Part shown: piece by piece, positions 1 through 9,683 of the stretch
Numbering within the stretch: position 1 is the stretch's first letter
Layout: every line of letters begins with the position of its first letter
Assembly: GCA_910575075.1 (NCBI GenBank)
Contig: CAJTCY010000005.1
Coordinates: forward strand, 1 to 64,000
Reading direction: 5' to 3'
Source of the DNA: Lachnospiraceae bacterium
GTDB taxonomy: Bacteria; Bacillota; Clostridia; Lachnospirales; Lachnospiraceae
Length of the DNA: 64,000 bases
Notes under the pieces: model-generated
What the model was told of the DNA's origin: nothing
Seen by the model: only the letters and a program-made list of their open reading frames with translations
The model's database searches: none
Made by a program: the position numbers and the translations under genes

Positions 1-36
1 TTGTTGTTTCTTTTACTTGCGAAATCTTCTTGTTTT

Positions 37-151
37 GTGTAGAATTCATCTTGTAGATACCTTCCTTTTCTGTTCATTTGCTAACTGCCTGGTCAGCAAT
101 GACAGTATAGCGTAGGTATCTATTTTTTTAAATCCTTACTGAACTCTACAC
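37..151. other. Imperfect long stem of unknown role
   Basis: Two nested pairs of complementary arms are visible: 37-48 with 140-151 (11 of 12 pairs) and 54-62 with 114-122 (9 of 9 pairs). A T-run follows the inner arm at 123-129. No reading frame is convincing in the first 178 bases. This could be a terminator or structured leader of a gene outside the window, or a decayed mobile-element end. I cannot choose between these. Confidence 0.3.
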
Positions 152-190
152 TTTGAATTATACAGGAAGCTTTCTATCTTGTGTCATTTT

Positions 191-475
191 AGGTAATTGC
201 GAAACTCAGTAAATTTTTAAATTTCATATACAATTTATACAATTGTACTAAAATATTTTATTCATACGAAACGCACAAAATGCAGGGCGCACCAAGCATT
301 ACAACGAACCACTTAATACGAAAATCATGTTCCGCAAAGGCTTCCATGATTTTTGTGTTTCGTTTCCATGGTGCTAGAATGCATTTCTTAGCGTTTTGTA
401 TGATAAAATATTTTTTCTTAAATTTTTTGAATTGTATATGAAATTTAAAAATTTACTGAGTTTCGCAATTACCTA
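191..475. mobile_element. MITE-like palindromic element with target duplication
   Basis: The first 45 bases (191-235) are the exact reverse complement of 430-474. The interior also folds back imperfectly, with further complementary blocks near 255-275 and 390-415, and around 343-362. The element is flanked by a 12-bp direct repeat, TTGTGTCATTTT, at 179-190 and 476-487. Long terminal repeats, no coding capacity and a duplicated target are what is expected of a non-autonomous transposable element. No transposase is encoded. The transcript would form a very long hairpin, so a role in RNA structure downstream of the glycan operon is possible. Confidence 0.8.
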
Positions 476-496
476 TTGTGTCATTTTCTTCTACTT

Positions 497-538
497 AAAA
501 CTGCCGCAAATGATCTTTCAACCATTTGCGGCAGTTTT
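497..538. terminator. Bidirectional rho-independent terminator
   Basis: A 16-bp perfect stem (497-512 with 523-538) is rich in GC in its middle and flanked by A and T runs. It lies directly after the stop codon of the large minus-strand surface protein gene and would end the glycan operon. Confidence 0.85.
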
Positions 539-545
539 TATGTTC

Positions 546-3500
546 TTATTTTCCCACTACTTTTAGATTTTTTGCTTTCTTGTTCAATAATTTCTTATAT
601 GCCTTTAATTTGCTCTTTGGCACTTTCACGGTCATATTCTTGGTCTTGTGGTTAATTGCAGTCTTTACTGTCTTTAAGCGTTTGCTCTTGATTGTAAGGA
701 CGCAGCCCTTCTTCTCACCGCTGAACGCATACTTTTCTATTGTGGTGAGTCCAGTTCCTACCGTAATGCTCTTTAAGTTCTTACAATTCTCAAAGGCACG
801 GGTCTTGATCGTTTTCACGTTATTTGCAATCGTTACTTTTTTGATCTTCTTGTTCTTTGCAAAAGCTTTGGCCCCAATAGAGGTTACCTTGTAAGTAATT
901 CCACTGTATTTGATTGTCGCCGGCACCTTGACAGAAGTCGCCTTCTTGTTGGCTGTCCCCACACAAGACACTGCCTGCGTTCCGGTTACCTTGTATTTCA
1001 GTTTATTTTTGGCCGTGTAGGATGTCTTCCACTGGGCATATAAATGCACTTCTCCATTTACGGTAATCGTACTTCCTGGCGCATAACCTGTGCCCTTTCC
1101 GTCCGCCTGGGTATTCCAGCCGGCAAAGAATTTCGATGTGCTCACCGGCGCTTTCGCAGCTGCAGCCTTTTCACCTTTCGCATAGTCTTTGGTATCGGAA
1201 GGCATTCCGCTGACTTTACCACCATTGTTGTCATGATAAATTACTTTATAAGTTTCAGCCGCAGGAGGCGGTGTAACAGAAGCCAAAACTTCCACCTGGA
1301 AACTGGTTTCCACCGTAATGCTTCCTTCTGTATAAGAGACCGTGATCGTCTGCATTCCTTTGCTGCCGCCAGAAAATCCTGTAATTTCACAGTCATCCGG
1401 CTTTAACGCTTCCTCTGCTCCATCGCTGTATACAGCTTTCACTGCCAGCCCTTTTATATCTAATACCTGCGATTCATTTAATTGGTACTGTGTCTTGACC
1501 GGCTTAGACACAAGTTTCAGCTCTGTCAGCCTTGCTGCGCGGACACTGACAGCAAAACCTGCCGCCACAGTAACACCCTTTTCCGTATAAGAAACCATAA
1601 TCGTCTGTCCGCCGACTACGTTCGGTTCAAAACTGTCTCTTACCGTATATTCACTATTTGCCAGTTCTTTCTCTTGTCCATTGTTATAGACTGCCTTTAC
1701 TTTTAATCCCGTCAAATCCAGATTTTCTCCTAATTTATACACCGTCTTTGCAGGAGATGTCACCACAAGCCGTGCGGGCTTTAATTCTTCTTCGGCTGCC
1801 GCCGCTTTCTGCACAAAAATATAATTCATCTGCAAGGTATCTTCTTTCGACAGCGCATAGACATCCAAAGATGTTGTTCCAGCAGCCACAACTACCTTTC
1901 CTTTTGCCTCTTTGCTGCCATTACGAGGAATGTTCAGCGCTGCCGCGTTCAGTTTCGTATCTTTGGCGCTGTCCCCGGTTCCGGCATACACATCTGGATT
2001 AGCCGCATTTCCCCAGGAATTTCCCATACCTACGGTTACCAGATACTCTCCTGGCTCCACTTCAAACCGGTACTTCACATATCTGGGATTAATATTTGCC
2101 TCTTTTTGCGCACGGGCATACCGGAAAGATTCTGTCTTTAAAGTATCTCCTGTCTGTCTTTGATGTGCCCACTGATACTTGCTAAATACTGCTTTGCTCC
2201 CTTGACGCTTATTATTCTCCTCATCATCTCCTGTTTCCACCTGGATTTCTGGATCCGTATCGCTGATTACCAGGCCCCATTTCTTTCCAGTCGTGTCTGC
2301 TCCGTAAATCTTGTCTGTCACACTCTGGTTTGTGCTCACCGCATCTCCCTCAGAAGTTGTCTCCGGGTCAAAATCCCCACAGTCTACAAAATAGAGAAGG
2401 TTTCCGTCGTCAGATGAGACAATGGGTGCTTTGCTTACAGTCACCGTATATTGCGCCTGCACGGTCTGCGCGCCCTCAGTATATTTTACCACAATACTCT
2501 TGGTTCCTGGCACACTGCTGTCAAATCCCTCCAGAACACAGTCGCTGATGTCGATCACTGTTTCTGTGCCGTTCTTATATTTTGCCGTTACTGCCAATCC
2601 TGCCGTATCAAGGTCTTCCCCTACCATATACTGAACTTTTGCAGAAGATGCGTCAACTGTCAGAGACGTTACCGCCTCATCCTCTGATTTCAGCTCAGCA
2701 ATCTGAATATAATTCATCTGGATGGTTGGTTCCTGGGAAAGTGCATAGACATCCAGACTGCTGCTTCCTTCTGCCACTGTAACCGTTTTTGATACTTCCC
2801 TGTTGCCATTATGAGGAATTGCCAACGCCTCTGTATTTAACTTCGTGTCTGCGGCACTGTCTCCAGTTCCGGCATACACATCCGGATTTCCTGCGTTGTT
2901 CCAGGTGTTTCCCATACCTACGGTTACCTGGTATGTTCCAGGCTCCACTTCAAAGCGGTATTTCACATATCTGGGATTGATGCCTGCCGTATCCTGTCCA
3001 TGGGCATAACGGAATGACTTCGCCCGGGGCACATCACCGCTCTGGTTTTCATTTGCCCACTGGTACTTGGTGTATACTCCATTTCCCCCGAATTTACTGC
3101 TGCTTGCAGTAACCGGATCGTTCGCTGTTGTGACCACGCCCCAGCTCTTACCTGTAAAAATATCTTTTTGGTAAGCCTGGTCTGTCACACTATTGTACTG
3201 CCCGAATTTTTCTCCATCTCCTACGGTATCTGGGTCGTAGTCCCCGCAGTCTACCAAATACTGGTACTGCTTAGAAACCTGAGAGTTATTCCTGTCCAGT
3301 TCCTCCAGTGAGAAATTGTCCACCAGAACATTTCCTGTATTCAAGCCGGCAGCGTCTACCTTGATTTCTACTGTTCCTGCCTGTTCCAGCTCAAAGGCAG
3401 CTCTGTTTTCTTGATACTCACCCGCAGTATTGAGGTTCACAGAGGTTCCTGCCGCTTTCAATACCGCATTACCCTGAACACTGCCCTTTCCTTTGCTGTA

Positions 3501-6500
3501 TACCGTGAGCGCATATTTTCCAGGCTGCAGGCTGATCGTCTGAGAAAGGCTGCTTCCCTTACCTAACACTGCATAGAAGCCCTCATAGCTGTCAGCGGCA
3601 GAACTTTTCACTTCTGTTCCTGCGGCCGTCCACTTATCGGTATTCCCTGTTCCAAATCCTGCGTTTTTGATATATTTATCCTTATGCTCTGTATTGGATT
3701 CTTCAAATTTAATCTGTACTTTTACATCACTCTGTACGTTGGCTATCTTAAGCAGATACGTTCCATCTTCCTGTTGTTTTGCATCCTTTGTCGCATCTTT
3801 GCCGTTTACCGCCACTGAAACCAATCCGCTGCCCTGATTGGGAGCGATTGTAACCTGGAACTGCCCGCCGCTCTTTACGGTATTTTTATCTGTAGTAGCA
3901 TAACCGCCGCCTGTTGCCGCAATCTCTATGCCAAATTCTTTTGCCAGCGCAATGGTATCTTCCAGTACCGAGGGCATAATCACAAATCTGTCAAAATTGG
4001 GGGCATAATTCTTCAATTCATTTGTCCCCGGCAGCGCAGTGGTGCCGCCCCATTTTACATGCCAGCTGTCATCATTATAGATGCGGATGGTATTTTCTCC
4101 TTCCTGCAGGTCCAGAGCAATCGTCTTCTCCTTAAAGGTGTCATCCGAGAAAGTATTGATGAAGAAATATCTCTTTGCTTCTTGGCTGTTCACTTTGACA
4201 GAAGCATATTTGTCAATAATTTTGGTATTGTACCAGTGTGTGCCGCAGATATCATTGTTCGATTGGTAGAGCCGCATTTGGTAAATGCCTGCCCTAGGCG
4301 CCGTATACTTGAATTCCAGATATTTATTCACATCTGTCTCTGCTGTAGAAGCGCCTTCCATGCCCACCACGTATTTGCCGCCGGAGGCGCCTGCGCTTAA
4401 TGCTGTCTGAATGGCAGAACCTGCGGGAATGCAGTTTTCCGCTTCAATCGTTGTCTCATACACAGAATTGTCCATAGCGGTAACCGCCTGTACCTGCATA
4501 TAATCCAGTGCAGAAGCTCTTGTAGTGTCCACATCCACAATATTAATTCCCTTCTGCAGATAAATAGAAACTGCTGTCTCCGCCCATGCATTTGCTGTGT
4601 TCTTCATGGCAAGCTTTATATCTGGTGTCTTCAATTCCGTAGCAGTATTTCCCACATATAGATTGAGATTTCCCCTGTCTGCAGACTGGTAACGGAAGGT
4701 CAAATTATAGATTCCGCTTTCCGCCACAACCACATTCCAACGGATTCCACCGCCCTGTGGGACAGAACGCTCATGCAGCCCAGTAACATATCCATTGCTG
4801 GAATATCCCAAGAGCTCGGTCTTAGTCCGCACTTTTGTGTCTTTATTGGACAGCAGCATATTAAAATCTGCATGTTCTGCCTCAAACCGTTCGTTCACTG
4901 CTTTTACTTCCTGATCTTTGGCGCCATGCCAGGTCACGGTCAGACAATCATGAGTGATTCTTCCGCTCCCTGCTGTCTTGATCTGGACGGTATGCGTCCC
5001 CGCCTCTAAATCTGCATATCTGGTCTTGATTCCCGTCATATTGTCAAGAAGGGTATTTTCCATCACAACTGAAGAAGGTTTTTCACCGTCTACGGAAAAT
5101 GTCTGGGTGACATTCTGCGGATTGTGCCCTCTCATATCATTTCGCGAAGAGCCGGTGCCGTTTCCGTAAATAAAATCCAGACGGTATTTTCCAGCCACCG
5201 GAACTTCAAATTTGTAAGTCATTACCGCCCCTGCCGGCATTTCCACCATGCGGTTTGCCGAGATGTAATATCTTGGATTATAATCGTCTGTTCCTCTCAG
5301 GATACAGTTCTTATCCAGCGCTCCTTCTTCCGCTTCATAAACTTTCTGGTAAACGCTGACCTGTGAATCCGCTTCCTCTGCCTCCTCTGTAAGCGTCACA
5401 TTATATGCCGTTGAGAATTTCATATTGTCCAAAGTAATCCGCACGCTTCCATCCTCATTTACCGGATAAGTTCCCTCGAGAATCGTAGGTGTTCCTTCTT
5501 TTGCGCCGTGATAACCGGAAAATGCTGTGGACTGTACTTTTACGTGTACTTTCTCTGCTCCCCGGAATGCTCCAGTCTCATCGACATGCAGAAGGCTCAC
5601 GTCTGCTTTTCCATCCACGCCTCCCAGCAGCGTAGTGGCAATCTTTTTGGTATCATCCACGGAGGCCACGCCATAGAGCTTATCATAAGTGGTGCTGGAG
5701 CTTACCTTCACCGTTTCACCAGACATGTCTCCATACCATTTGAACAGCCACCAGGCGCCATTTCCCTGATTTGCGTCTGCCGTCAGGTCATTTAAGTTAT
5801 TCGCCTGATGCCAGAACGGAAGGCACCCATAGATTTTCTGGTCTTCCAGCCTGGCAATCCAGTTTACCAGTCTGCCTGGAACACCGCAATCAGCAAAATC
5901 TGCATATTCATTGATACAAATCTGTGGGATTTCCGGCACGCTTGCTCCTTCTGCAAATTTCTCCGGATGGTCCATTTGATACTGTGTCCAGTCTGTGCTG
6001 TTCCAAATCCGTTTAAAATCCTTGATATGAGCGTCCATTTTTTCCAGTTTATCTACCTCAAGTTCATGCCAGGTAATAATATCCGGCATACAGTCATTGT
6101 CGGCGCAATACTGAATGTGGCTGTCCATCCTGACATTCGGATCAAACTGGTTTTCAAACTGCTCATTATATTTAGCACTGTTAGGACCTGCAATCGTTGC
6201 CGCAGGATCGCCCTCTTTGATGGCGTCGTAATAGGCTTCCCATGCCTGATTAAATCCAGTATCATTTTTGGGTGTTCCCTCATTGATTGGGATATAAATC
6301 AACGCCTTATCAATGTCAACAGAATTTAAGTTATCATTGGCGTGATCACGTTTCCATGCATTTTTCCACTCTACCACCGCCGGTGCAATGGTATTTTTCA
6401 GAACTTCTGCATATTCTTTGTGGTTAGCGGTAACTCCAAATACACCATAATAATTACTGTTGTACATCATCACCTGTTCTCCGCCGGATTCCAGGAAAGA

Positions 6501-6818
6501 CTTTGCCACATCCAGGGCGTCCCCATATGGATGCTCTGTTCCCAGAGCTCCTTTGGTGCACAGCACCTTGGGTTTTAAAGGCACCATGGTATTGTTGGTG
6601 GGAATTTCTTCATTACTGATTCCATACAAAAACCCCGCCGCGCCGTGCAGAATATCCCCGGTTGTCTCTTTCATATCCACGGTAAGAACCTGCCTGTTAT
6701 TTTCCGCCGCCTGCACTTTCCCGCCTTCCGGAACAGTACCGGCAAGCCCAAAAGCCATGGTAACTGCCAAAATACTGGCCAGAAACCGTTTACCCTGGAA
6801 TAATTTCCTCTTTCTCAT
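546..6818 (-). CDS. Secreted multidomain clan GH-A-like glycosidase
   Basis: About 2,090 residues. The start at 6818 is chosen because GAAGGAGGG lies just upstream; the next in-frame ATG further upstream sits on that site. A signal peptide (MRKRKLFQGKRFLASILA...) is followed by a domain at about residues 40-365 that looks like a clan GH-A barrel. Candidate acid/base Glu180 is in IPINEGTP and nucleophile Glu304 is in ICINEYADF. Three CBM6/35-like modules follow (about 490-630, 643-780, 790-950), then a CBM4/9-like module (1050-1175), two homologous VDCGD cassettes (1187-1375 and 1475-1670), three bacterial Ig-like Big_3 domains, an InlB-type repeat (1858-1932) and a lysine-rich LRR_5 end. There is no LPXTG. 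It is last in the operon, so it probably cuts an outside glycan whose products the ABC system imports. The exact GH family is unknown to me. Confidence 0.8.
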   Translation of the reverse strand: MRKRKLFQGKRFLASILAVTMAFGLAGTVPEGGKVQAAENNRQVLTVDMKETTGDILHGAAGFLYGISNEEIPTNNTMVPLKPKVLCTKGALGTEHPYGDALDVAKSFLESGGEQVMMYNSNYYGVFGVTANHKEYAEVLKNTIAPAVVEWKNAWKRDHANDNLNSVDIDKALIYIPINEGTPKNDTGFNQAWEAYYDAIKEGDPAATIAGPNSAKYNEQFENQFDPNVRMDSHIQYCADNDCMPDIITWHELEVDKLEKMDAHIKDFKRIWNSTDWTQYQMDHPEKFAEGASVPEIPQICINEYADFADCGVPGRLVNWIARLEDQKIYGCLPFWHQANNLNDLTADANQGNGAWWLFKWYGDMSGETVKVSSSTTYDKLYGVASVDDTKKIATTLLGGVDGKADVSLLHVDETGAFRGAEKVHVKVQSTAFSGYHGAKEGTPTILEGTYPVNEDGSVRITLDNMKFSTAYNVTLTEEAEEADSQVSVYQKVYEAEEGALDKNCILRGTDDYNPRYYISANRMVEMPAGAVMTYKFEVPVAGKYRLDFIYGNGTGSSRNDMRGHNPQNVTQTFSVDGEKPSSVVMENTLLDNMTGIKTRYADLEAGTHTVQIKTAGSGRITHDCLTVTWHGAKDQEVKAVNERFEAEHADFNMLLSNKDTKVRTKTELLGYSSNGYVTGLHERSVPQGGGIRWNVVVAESGIYNLTFRYQSADRGNLNLYVGNTATELKTPDIKLAMKNTANAWAETAVSIYLQKGINIVDVDTTRASALDYMQVQAVTAMDNSVYETTIEAENCIPAGSAIQTALSAGASGGKYVVGMEGASTAETDVNKYLEFKYTAPRAGIYQMRLYQSNNDICGTHWYNTKIIDKYASVKVNSQEAKRYFFINTFSDDTFKEKTIALDLQEGENTIRIYNDDSWHVKWGGTTALPGTNELKNYAPNFDRFVIMPSVLEDTIALAKEFGIEIAATGGGYATTDKNTVKSGGQFQVTIAPNQGSGLVSVAVNGKDATKDAKQQEDGTYLLKIANVQSDVKVQIKFEESNTEHKDKYIKNAGFGTGNTDKWTAAGTEVKSSAADSYEGFYAVLGKGSSLSQTISLQPGKYALTVYSKGKGSVQGNAVLKAAGTSVNLNTAGEYQENRAAFELEQAGTVEIKVDAAGLNTGNVLVDNFSLEELDRNNSQVSKQYQYLVDCGDYDPDTVGDGEKFGQYNSVTDQAYQKDIFTGKSWGVVTTANDPVTASSSKFGGNGVYTKYQWANENQSGDVPRAKSFRYAHGQDTAGINPRYVKYRFEVEPGTYQVTVGMGNTWNNAGNPDVYAGTGDSAADTKLNTEALAIPHNGNREVSKTVTVAEGSSSLDVYALSQEPTIQMNYIQIAELKSEDEAVTSLTVDASSAKVQYMVGEDLDTAGLAVTAKYKNGTETVIDISDCVLEGFDSSVPGTKSIVVKYTEGAQTVQAQYTVTVSKAPIVSSDDGNLLYFVDCGDFDPETTSEGDAVSTNQSVTDKIYGADTTGKKWGLVISDTDPEIQVETGDDEENNKRQGSKAVFSKYQWAHQRQTGDTLKTESFRYARAQKEANINPRYVKYRFEVEPGEYLVTVGMGNSWGNAANPDVYAGTGDSAKDTKLNAAALNIPRNGSKEAKGKVVVAAGTTSLDVYALSKEDTLQMNYIFVQKAAAAEEELKPARLVVTSPAKTVYKLGENLDLTGLKVKAVYNNGQEKELANSEYTVRDSFEPNVVGGQTIMVSYTEKGVTVAAGFAVSVRAARLTELKLVSKPVKTQYQLNESQVLDIKGLAVKAVYSDGAEEALKPDDCEITGFSGGSKGMQTITVSYTEGSITVETSFQVEVLASVTPPPAAETYKVIYHDNNGGKVSGMPSDTKDYAKGEKAAAAKAPVSTSKFFAGWNTQADGKGTGYAPGSTITVNGEVHLYAQWKTSYTAKNKLKYKVTGTQAVSCVGTANKKATSVKVPATIKYSGITYKVTSIGAKAFAKNKKIKKVTIANNVKTIKTRAFENCKNLKSITVGTGLTTIEKYAFSGEKKGCVLTIKSKRLKTVKTAINHKTKNMTVKVPKSKLKAYKKLLNKKAKNLKVVGK

Positions 6819-6835
6819 ATCCTTTCCCTCCTTCA

Positions 6836-8815
6836 TCACATTCTCAAAAATACAGGCATTTCTGCCAGTGTCACTGGCTTATCCAGGATGGTTCCTCCTT
6901 CATATACTGTATCTGTCTCACAATCCTTCCAGGATGCTCCTCTGGGAAGATATACTTTCCGTACCGTCATTCCAGCTTCCAGAATAGGCGCCACCAGAAG
7001 TTTATCTCCGTACATATACTCATCTTCCAGATTCCAGCACATTTCATCCTCGGGGAATTCATAGAACAGAGTCCGCATAACCGGGGTTCCCTTCTCATGT
7101 GCCTCCGTCATAAGCCTTCTGGTATACCCCCGCATTTCCTCTCGCATACACATATATTTCTCACAGATATTATATACCTCTTCCCCATAGCTCCAGACCT
7201 CGTTGGCCGCTCCTGAGCAGCATGTCGCTCCTCCGGTAGTTCCTACCTGCGGCTGTCTGGGCTCCCGGTCTCCATGAAGGCGCATTACAGGACAGAAAGC
7301 GCCCCACTGGAACCAGCGTACAAATAATTCCCGGAATTTGGGATCATTGGGATCTCCGCCATGGAATCCCCCGATATCTGTCGTCCACCAGGGAATCCCG
7401 GCAAGCCCCATATTAAGCCCTGCTGCAAGCTGGTTTTTCATGCTGCCAAAGCTGGAAGCAATATCTCCAGACCATACCAATGCGCCGTATTTCTGGCTTC
7501 CTGCCCAGGCACACCGCAGCAGATTTACAATATTTTCCTGTCCTTCCTGATCCATTCCCTCATAGAAAGTACGTGCATATTCCACAGGGTAGATATTTCC
7601 TATTTCCAAATCTGTTCCCGCATAGTAGCGGTAGTTGTCAAAATCATATGCCGTGTATTCCGGCTCCGCTTCATCCAGCCAGAACACTTTGATTCCCTTA
7701 TCATAGTAATTTTTCTTTGCCTTTTCCCATACATACTCTCTGGCGCCTGGGTTCGTCGCATCATAATGAATGGTCGCTCCCTCAAAATCCAATCCTACCC
7801 GGAATCCTCTTTCCGTGCGGATCAGATAGCCTTTCTCCAGCATCTCGTCATAGTTTTCACTCTTACGGTCCACAGTCGGCCAAATGGAAACCATCAATTC
7901 TATACCCATTTCTTTTAATTCTTTGACCATAGCGTCCGGATCTGGCCAATATGCAGGGTCAAATTTCCACTCTCCCTGTCTGGGCCAGTGGAAAAAGTCA
8001 ATGACAATCAAATCAAGGGGAAGATTTCTCTTCTTGTACTCTCTGGCAACTTGCAGAAGCTCTTCCTGGGTCTGGTAACGCAGCTTGCACTGCCAGAATC
8101 CAAGACCATACTCCGGCATCATCGGCACGGTTCCTGTTACTCTTGCATAACTCTCTTCGATCTCTGCCGGGGTATCTCCAGCCGTAAACCAATAATCCAA
8201 GACTTTCGTTCCATAAGCTTCAAAGCTCATAATGTTATTGCCGAACACTGCCCTGCCAACGCCTGGATTATTCCACAGCAGCCCATAGCCCAGGGAAGAA
8301 ATGGCAAAGGGCACACTTGCCTGGGAATTGCGGTGCGCCATCTCCAGGTCCAGTCCTTTCAGGTTCAAATAAGGCTGCTGATATTGTCCCATGCCATATA
8401 TTTTCTCATTGCGGTTCAAGGACTCGAAGCGCATGGTAAGATGATAATCTCCGCCGATATTGGGACGGAACTCTCTTGCCTCCACCTCAATGGCGCTGCA
8501 TTTGGGATCTGTCAGTACCCGGCGGTTCCTCCAGTATTCTTCCAAAAGGAGTTCCCCTTTCTGATTATACATGGTAATTTTTCCGCCTGTTGTAATATGC
8601 ACCTGCAATTTTCCATTTTTAAGCTCTGCACCCTGCTCTGTAACATTAATCTTTACATCTTTGGGCATCTCCTGCCCCGCCAACGCCCAGTTTTCTGACG
8701 GCATCTTTGCATTTTTGGTGGCACGGACACGCACTGCATGTTCTCCCCAGGGTTCTATCCAAAGTTCTTCTGCATCATAATGGAATATGATGCGGTTTCC
8801 CTCCTGTCTAAGCAT
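6836..8815 (-). CDS. Glycoside hydrolase family 31 alpha-glycosidase
   Basis: This 659-residue enzyme has no signal peptide and should act in the cytoplasm on imported oligosaccharides. The GH31 nucleophile is Asp381 in VFWLDEAEPE and the acid/base is Asp451 in WSGDIASSF. The downstream IPWWTTDIGGF and MRLHGDREPR segments are also typical. The DEAEPE version of the nucleophile motif is seen in alpha-xylosidase-like and related members, so xylosidase, glucosidase or another alpha-specificity are all open. AAAGGAG lies upstream of the ATG. It sits between the permease genes and the large secreted glycosidase, in one apparent operon. Confidence 0.92.
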   Translation of the reverse strand: MLRQEGNRIIFHYDAEELWIEPWGEHAVRVRATKNAKMPSENWALAGQEMPKDVKINVTEQGAELKNGKLQVHITTGGKITMYNQKGELLLEEYWRNRRVLTDPKCSAIEVEAREFRPNIGGDYHLTMRFESLNRNEKIYGMGQYQQPYLNLKGLDLEMAHRNSQASVPFAISSLGYGLLWNNPGVGRAVFGNNIMSFEAYGTKVLDYWFTAGDTPAEIEESYARVTGTVPMMPEYGLGFWQCKLRYQTQEELLQVAREYKKRNLPLDLIVIDFFHWPRQGEWKFDPAYWPDPDAMVKELKEMGIELMVSIWPTVDRKSENYDEMLEKGYLIRTERGFRVGLDFEGATIHYDATNPGAREYVWEKAKKNYYDKGIKVFWLDEAEPEYTAYDFDNYRYYAGTDLEIGNIYPVEYARTFYEGMDQEGQENIVNLLRCAWAGSQKYGALVWSGDIASSFGSMKNQLAAGLNMGLAGIPWWTTDIGGFHGGDPNDPKFRELFVRWFQWGAFCPVMRLHGDREPRQPQVGTTGGATCCSGAANEVWSYGEEVYNICEKYMCMREEMRGYTRRLMTEAHEKGTPVMRTLFYEFPEDEMCWNLEDEYMYGDKLLVAPILEAGMTVRKVYLPRGASWKDCETDTVYEGGTILDKPVTLAEMPVFLRM

Positions 8816-8834
8816 CTTTTTCCACGCTCCTTTC

Positions 8835-9683
8835 CTATCCTTTTACTGCGCCGCTGGTCATACCGCTGATAATGTACTTCTGCATGAAAATAAAGATCAA
8901 CGCCACCGGAATAATGGTAACAACAGCAAACGCTGTCAGATAGCTCCATTTCGTTCCGTACTGTCCCATAAAGTTAAAGATTCCTGCCGTAATGGGCCGC
9001 TTCTGCTGGTCGATGATAAAAGTCATGCCATATGCCAGATCTCCCCATGCATACAGGAAGGAGAAGATAGCACATACCATCACACCTGGCTTTGCCACTG
9101 GTATCAGTACCCGTATAAATGCCGTAAATCGGTTGCAGCCGTCAATATATGCCGCTTCCTCCAGTTCTTTGGGAATGGAAGCAAAATAATTCTTCAAGAT
9201 CAAGATCGAAAATGGAATTCCTATGGTAGCATCTGCAATAATCGCTGCGATGGGAGTATTGTACACATGCATTCCCTTAAAGAGCATAAACATAGGCGTC
9301 AGCAGCACTGCCACCGGGAGCATTTGGGTGACCAAAAATCCCAAAAGCATCATCTTGCGCCCTTTAAATTTATATTTTGCAATCCCATAGGAAGCTGGTA
9401 CTGCCAGCACTACTGATATCACCATGGCTCCCATCGAAATCACAAAACTGTTAAAAAATGAATGGAACATGTTAAAATCACCGTTTTCCACCTGCGCTGC
9501 ATAAGAACTCAAGTTTAACTTCTCCGGAATTATGGTGGGAGGGACACGGAAAATTTCCTGTTCTGTCTTTAAGGATGTTACTACAATCCAAAACACCGGA
9601 AACAACAGTACGCACAAAAGCACAACTGCCAGCACAGATAATACCACATTTTTTCCGCCCCGTATTACTTTTTCATCGCCCAT
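8835..9683 (-). CDS. Sugar ABC transporter permease, MalG type
   Basis: Inner-membrane subunit of a CUT1-type carbohydrate importer, 282 residues, with six predicted membrane segments. The EAA loop that contacts the ATPase is clear: EELEEAAYIDGCNRF followed by IPVAKPG. The ATG overlaps the stop codon of the preceding permease (TAATG), which suggests translational coupling. No ATPase gene is in the locus. This is normal for CUT1 systems in Firmicutes, which often share one MsmK-like ATPase encoded elsewhere. Confidence 0.93.
   Translation of the reverse strand: MGDEKVIRGGKNVVLSVLAVVLLCVLLFPVFWIVVTSLKTEQEIFRVPPTIIPEKLNLSSYAAQVENGDFNMFHSFFNSFVISMGAMVISVVLAVPASYGIAKYKFKGRKMMLLGFLVTQMLPVAVLLTPMFMLFKGMHVYNTPIAAIIADATIGIPFSILILKNYFASIPKELEEAAYIDGCNRFTAFIRVLIPVAKPGVMVCAIFSFLYAWGDLAYGMTFIIDQQKRPITAGIFNFMGQYGTKWSYLTAFAVVTIIPVALIFIFMQKYIISGMTSGAVKG

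Noticed and set aside
191-475. Reading the 45-bp inverted repeats as an invertible promoter
   Set aside because: No recombinase gene is near, the interior is itself palindromic, and the flanking 12-bp duplication indicates insertion by transposition.
1044-6578. Many plus-strand frames of 60-175 codons opposite the large glycosidase gene
   Set aside because: They are antisense shadows of a 6.3-kb gene, have odd composition (runs of Phe, Leu, Cys), no ribosome sites and no known domains.
6819-6839. Longer start for the large glycosidase at 6839
   Set aside because: It would begin on the AAGGAGGG ribosome site itself; the ATG at 6818 directly precedes the signal peptide.
7338-8780. Plus-strand frames up to 236 codons opposite the GH31 gene
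   Set aside because: Antisense shadows of a well-supported gene with clear catalytic motifs.
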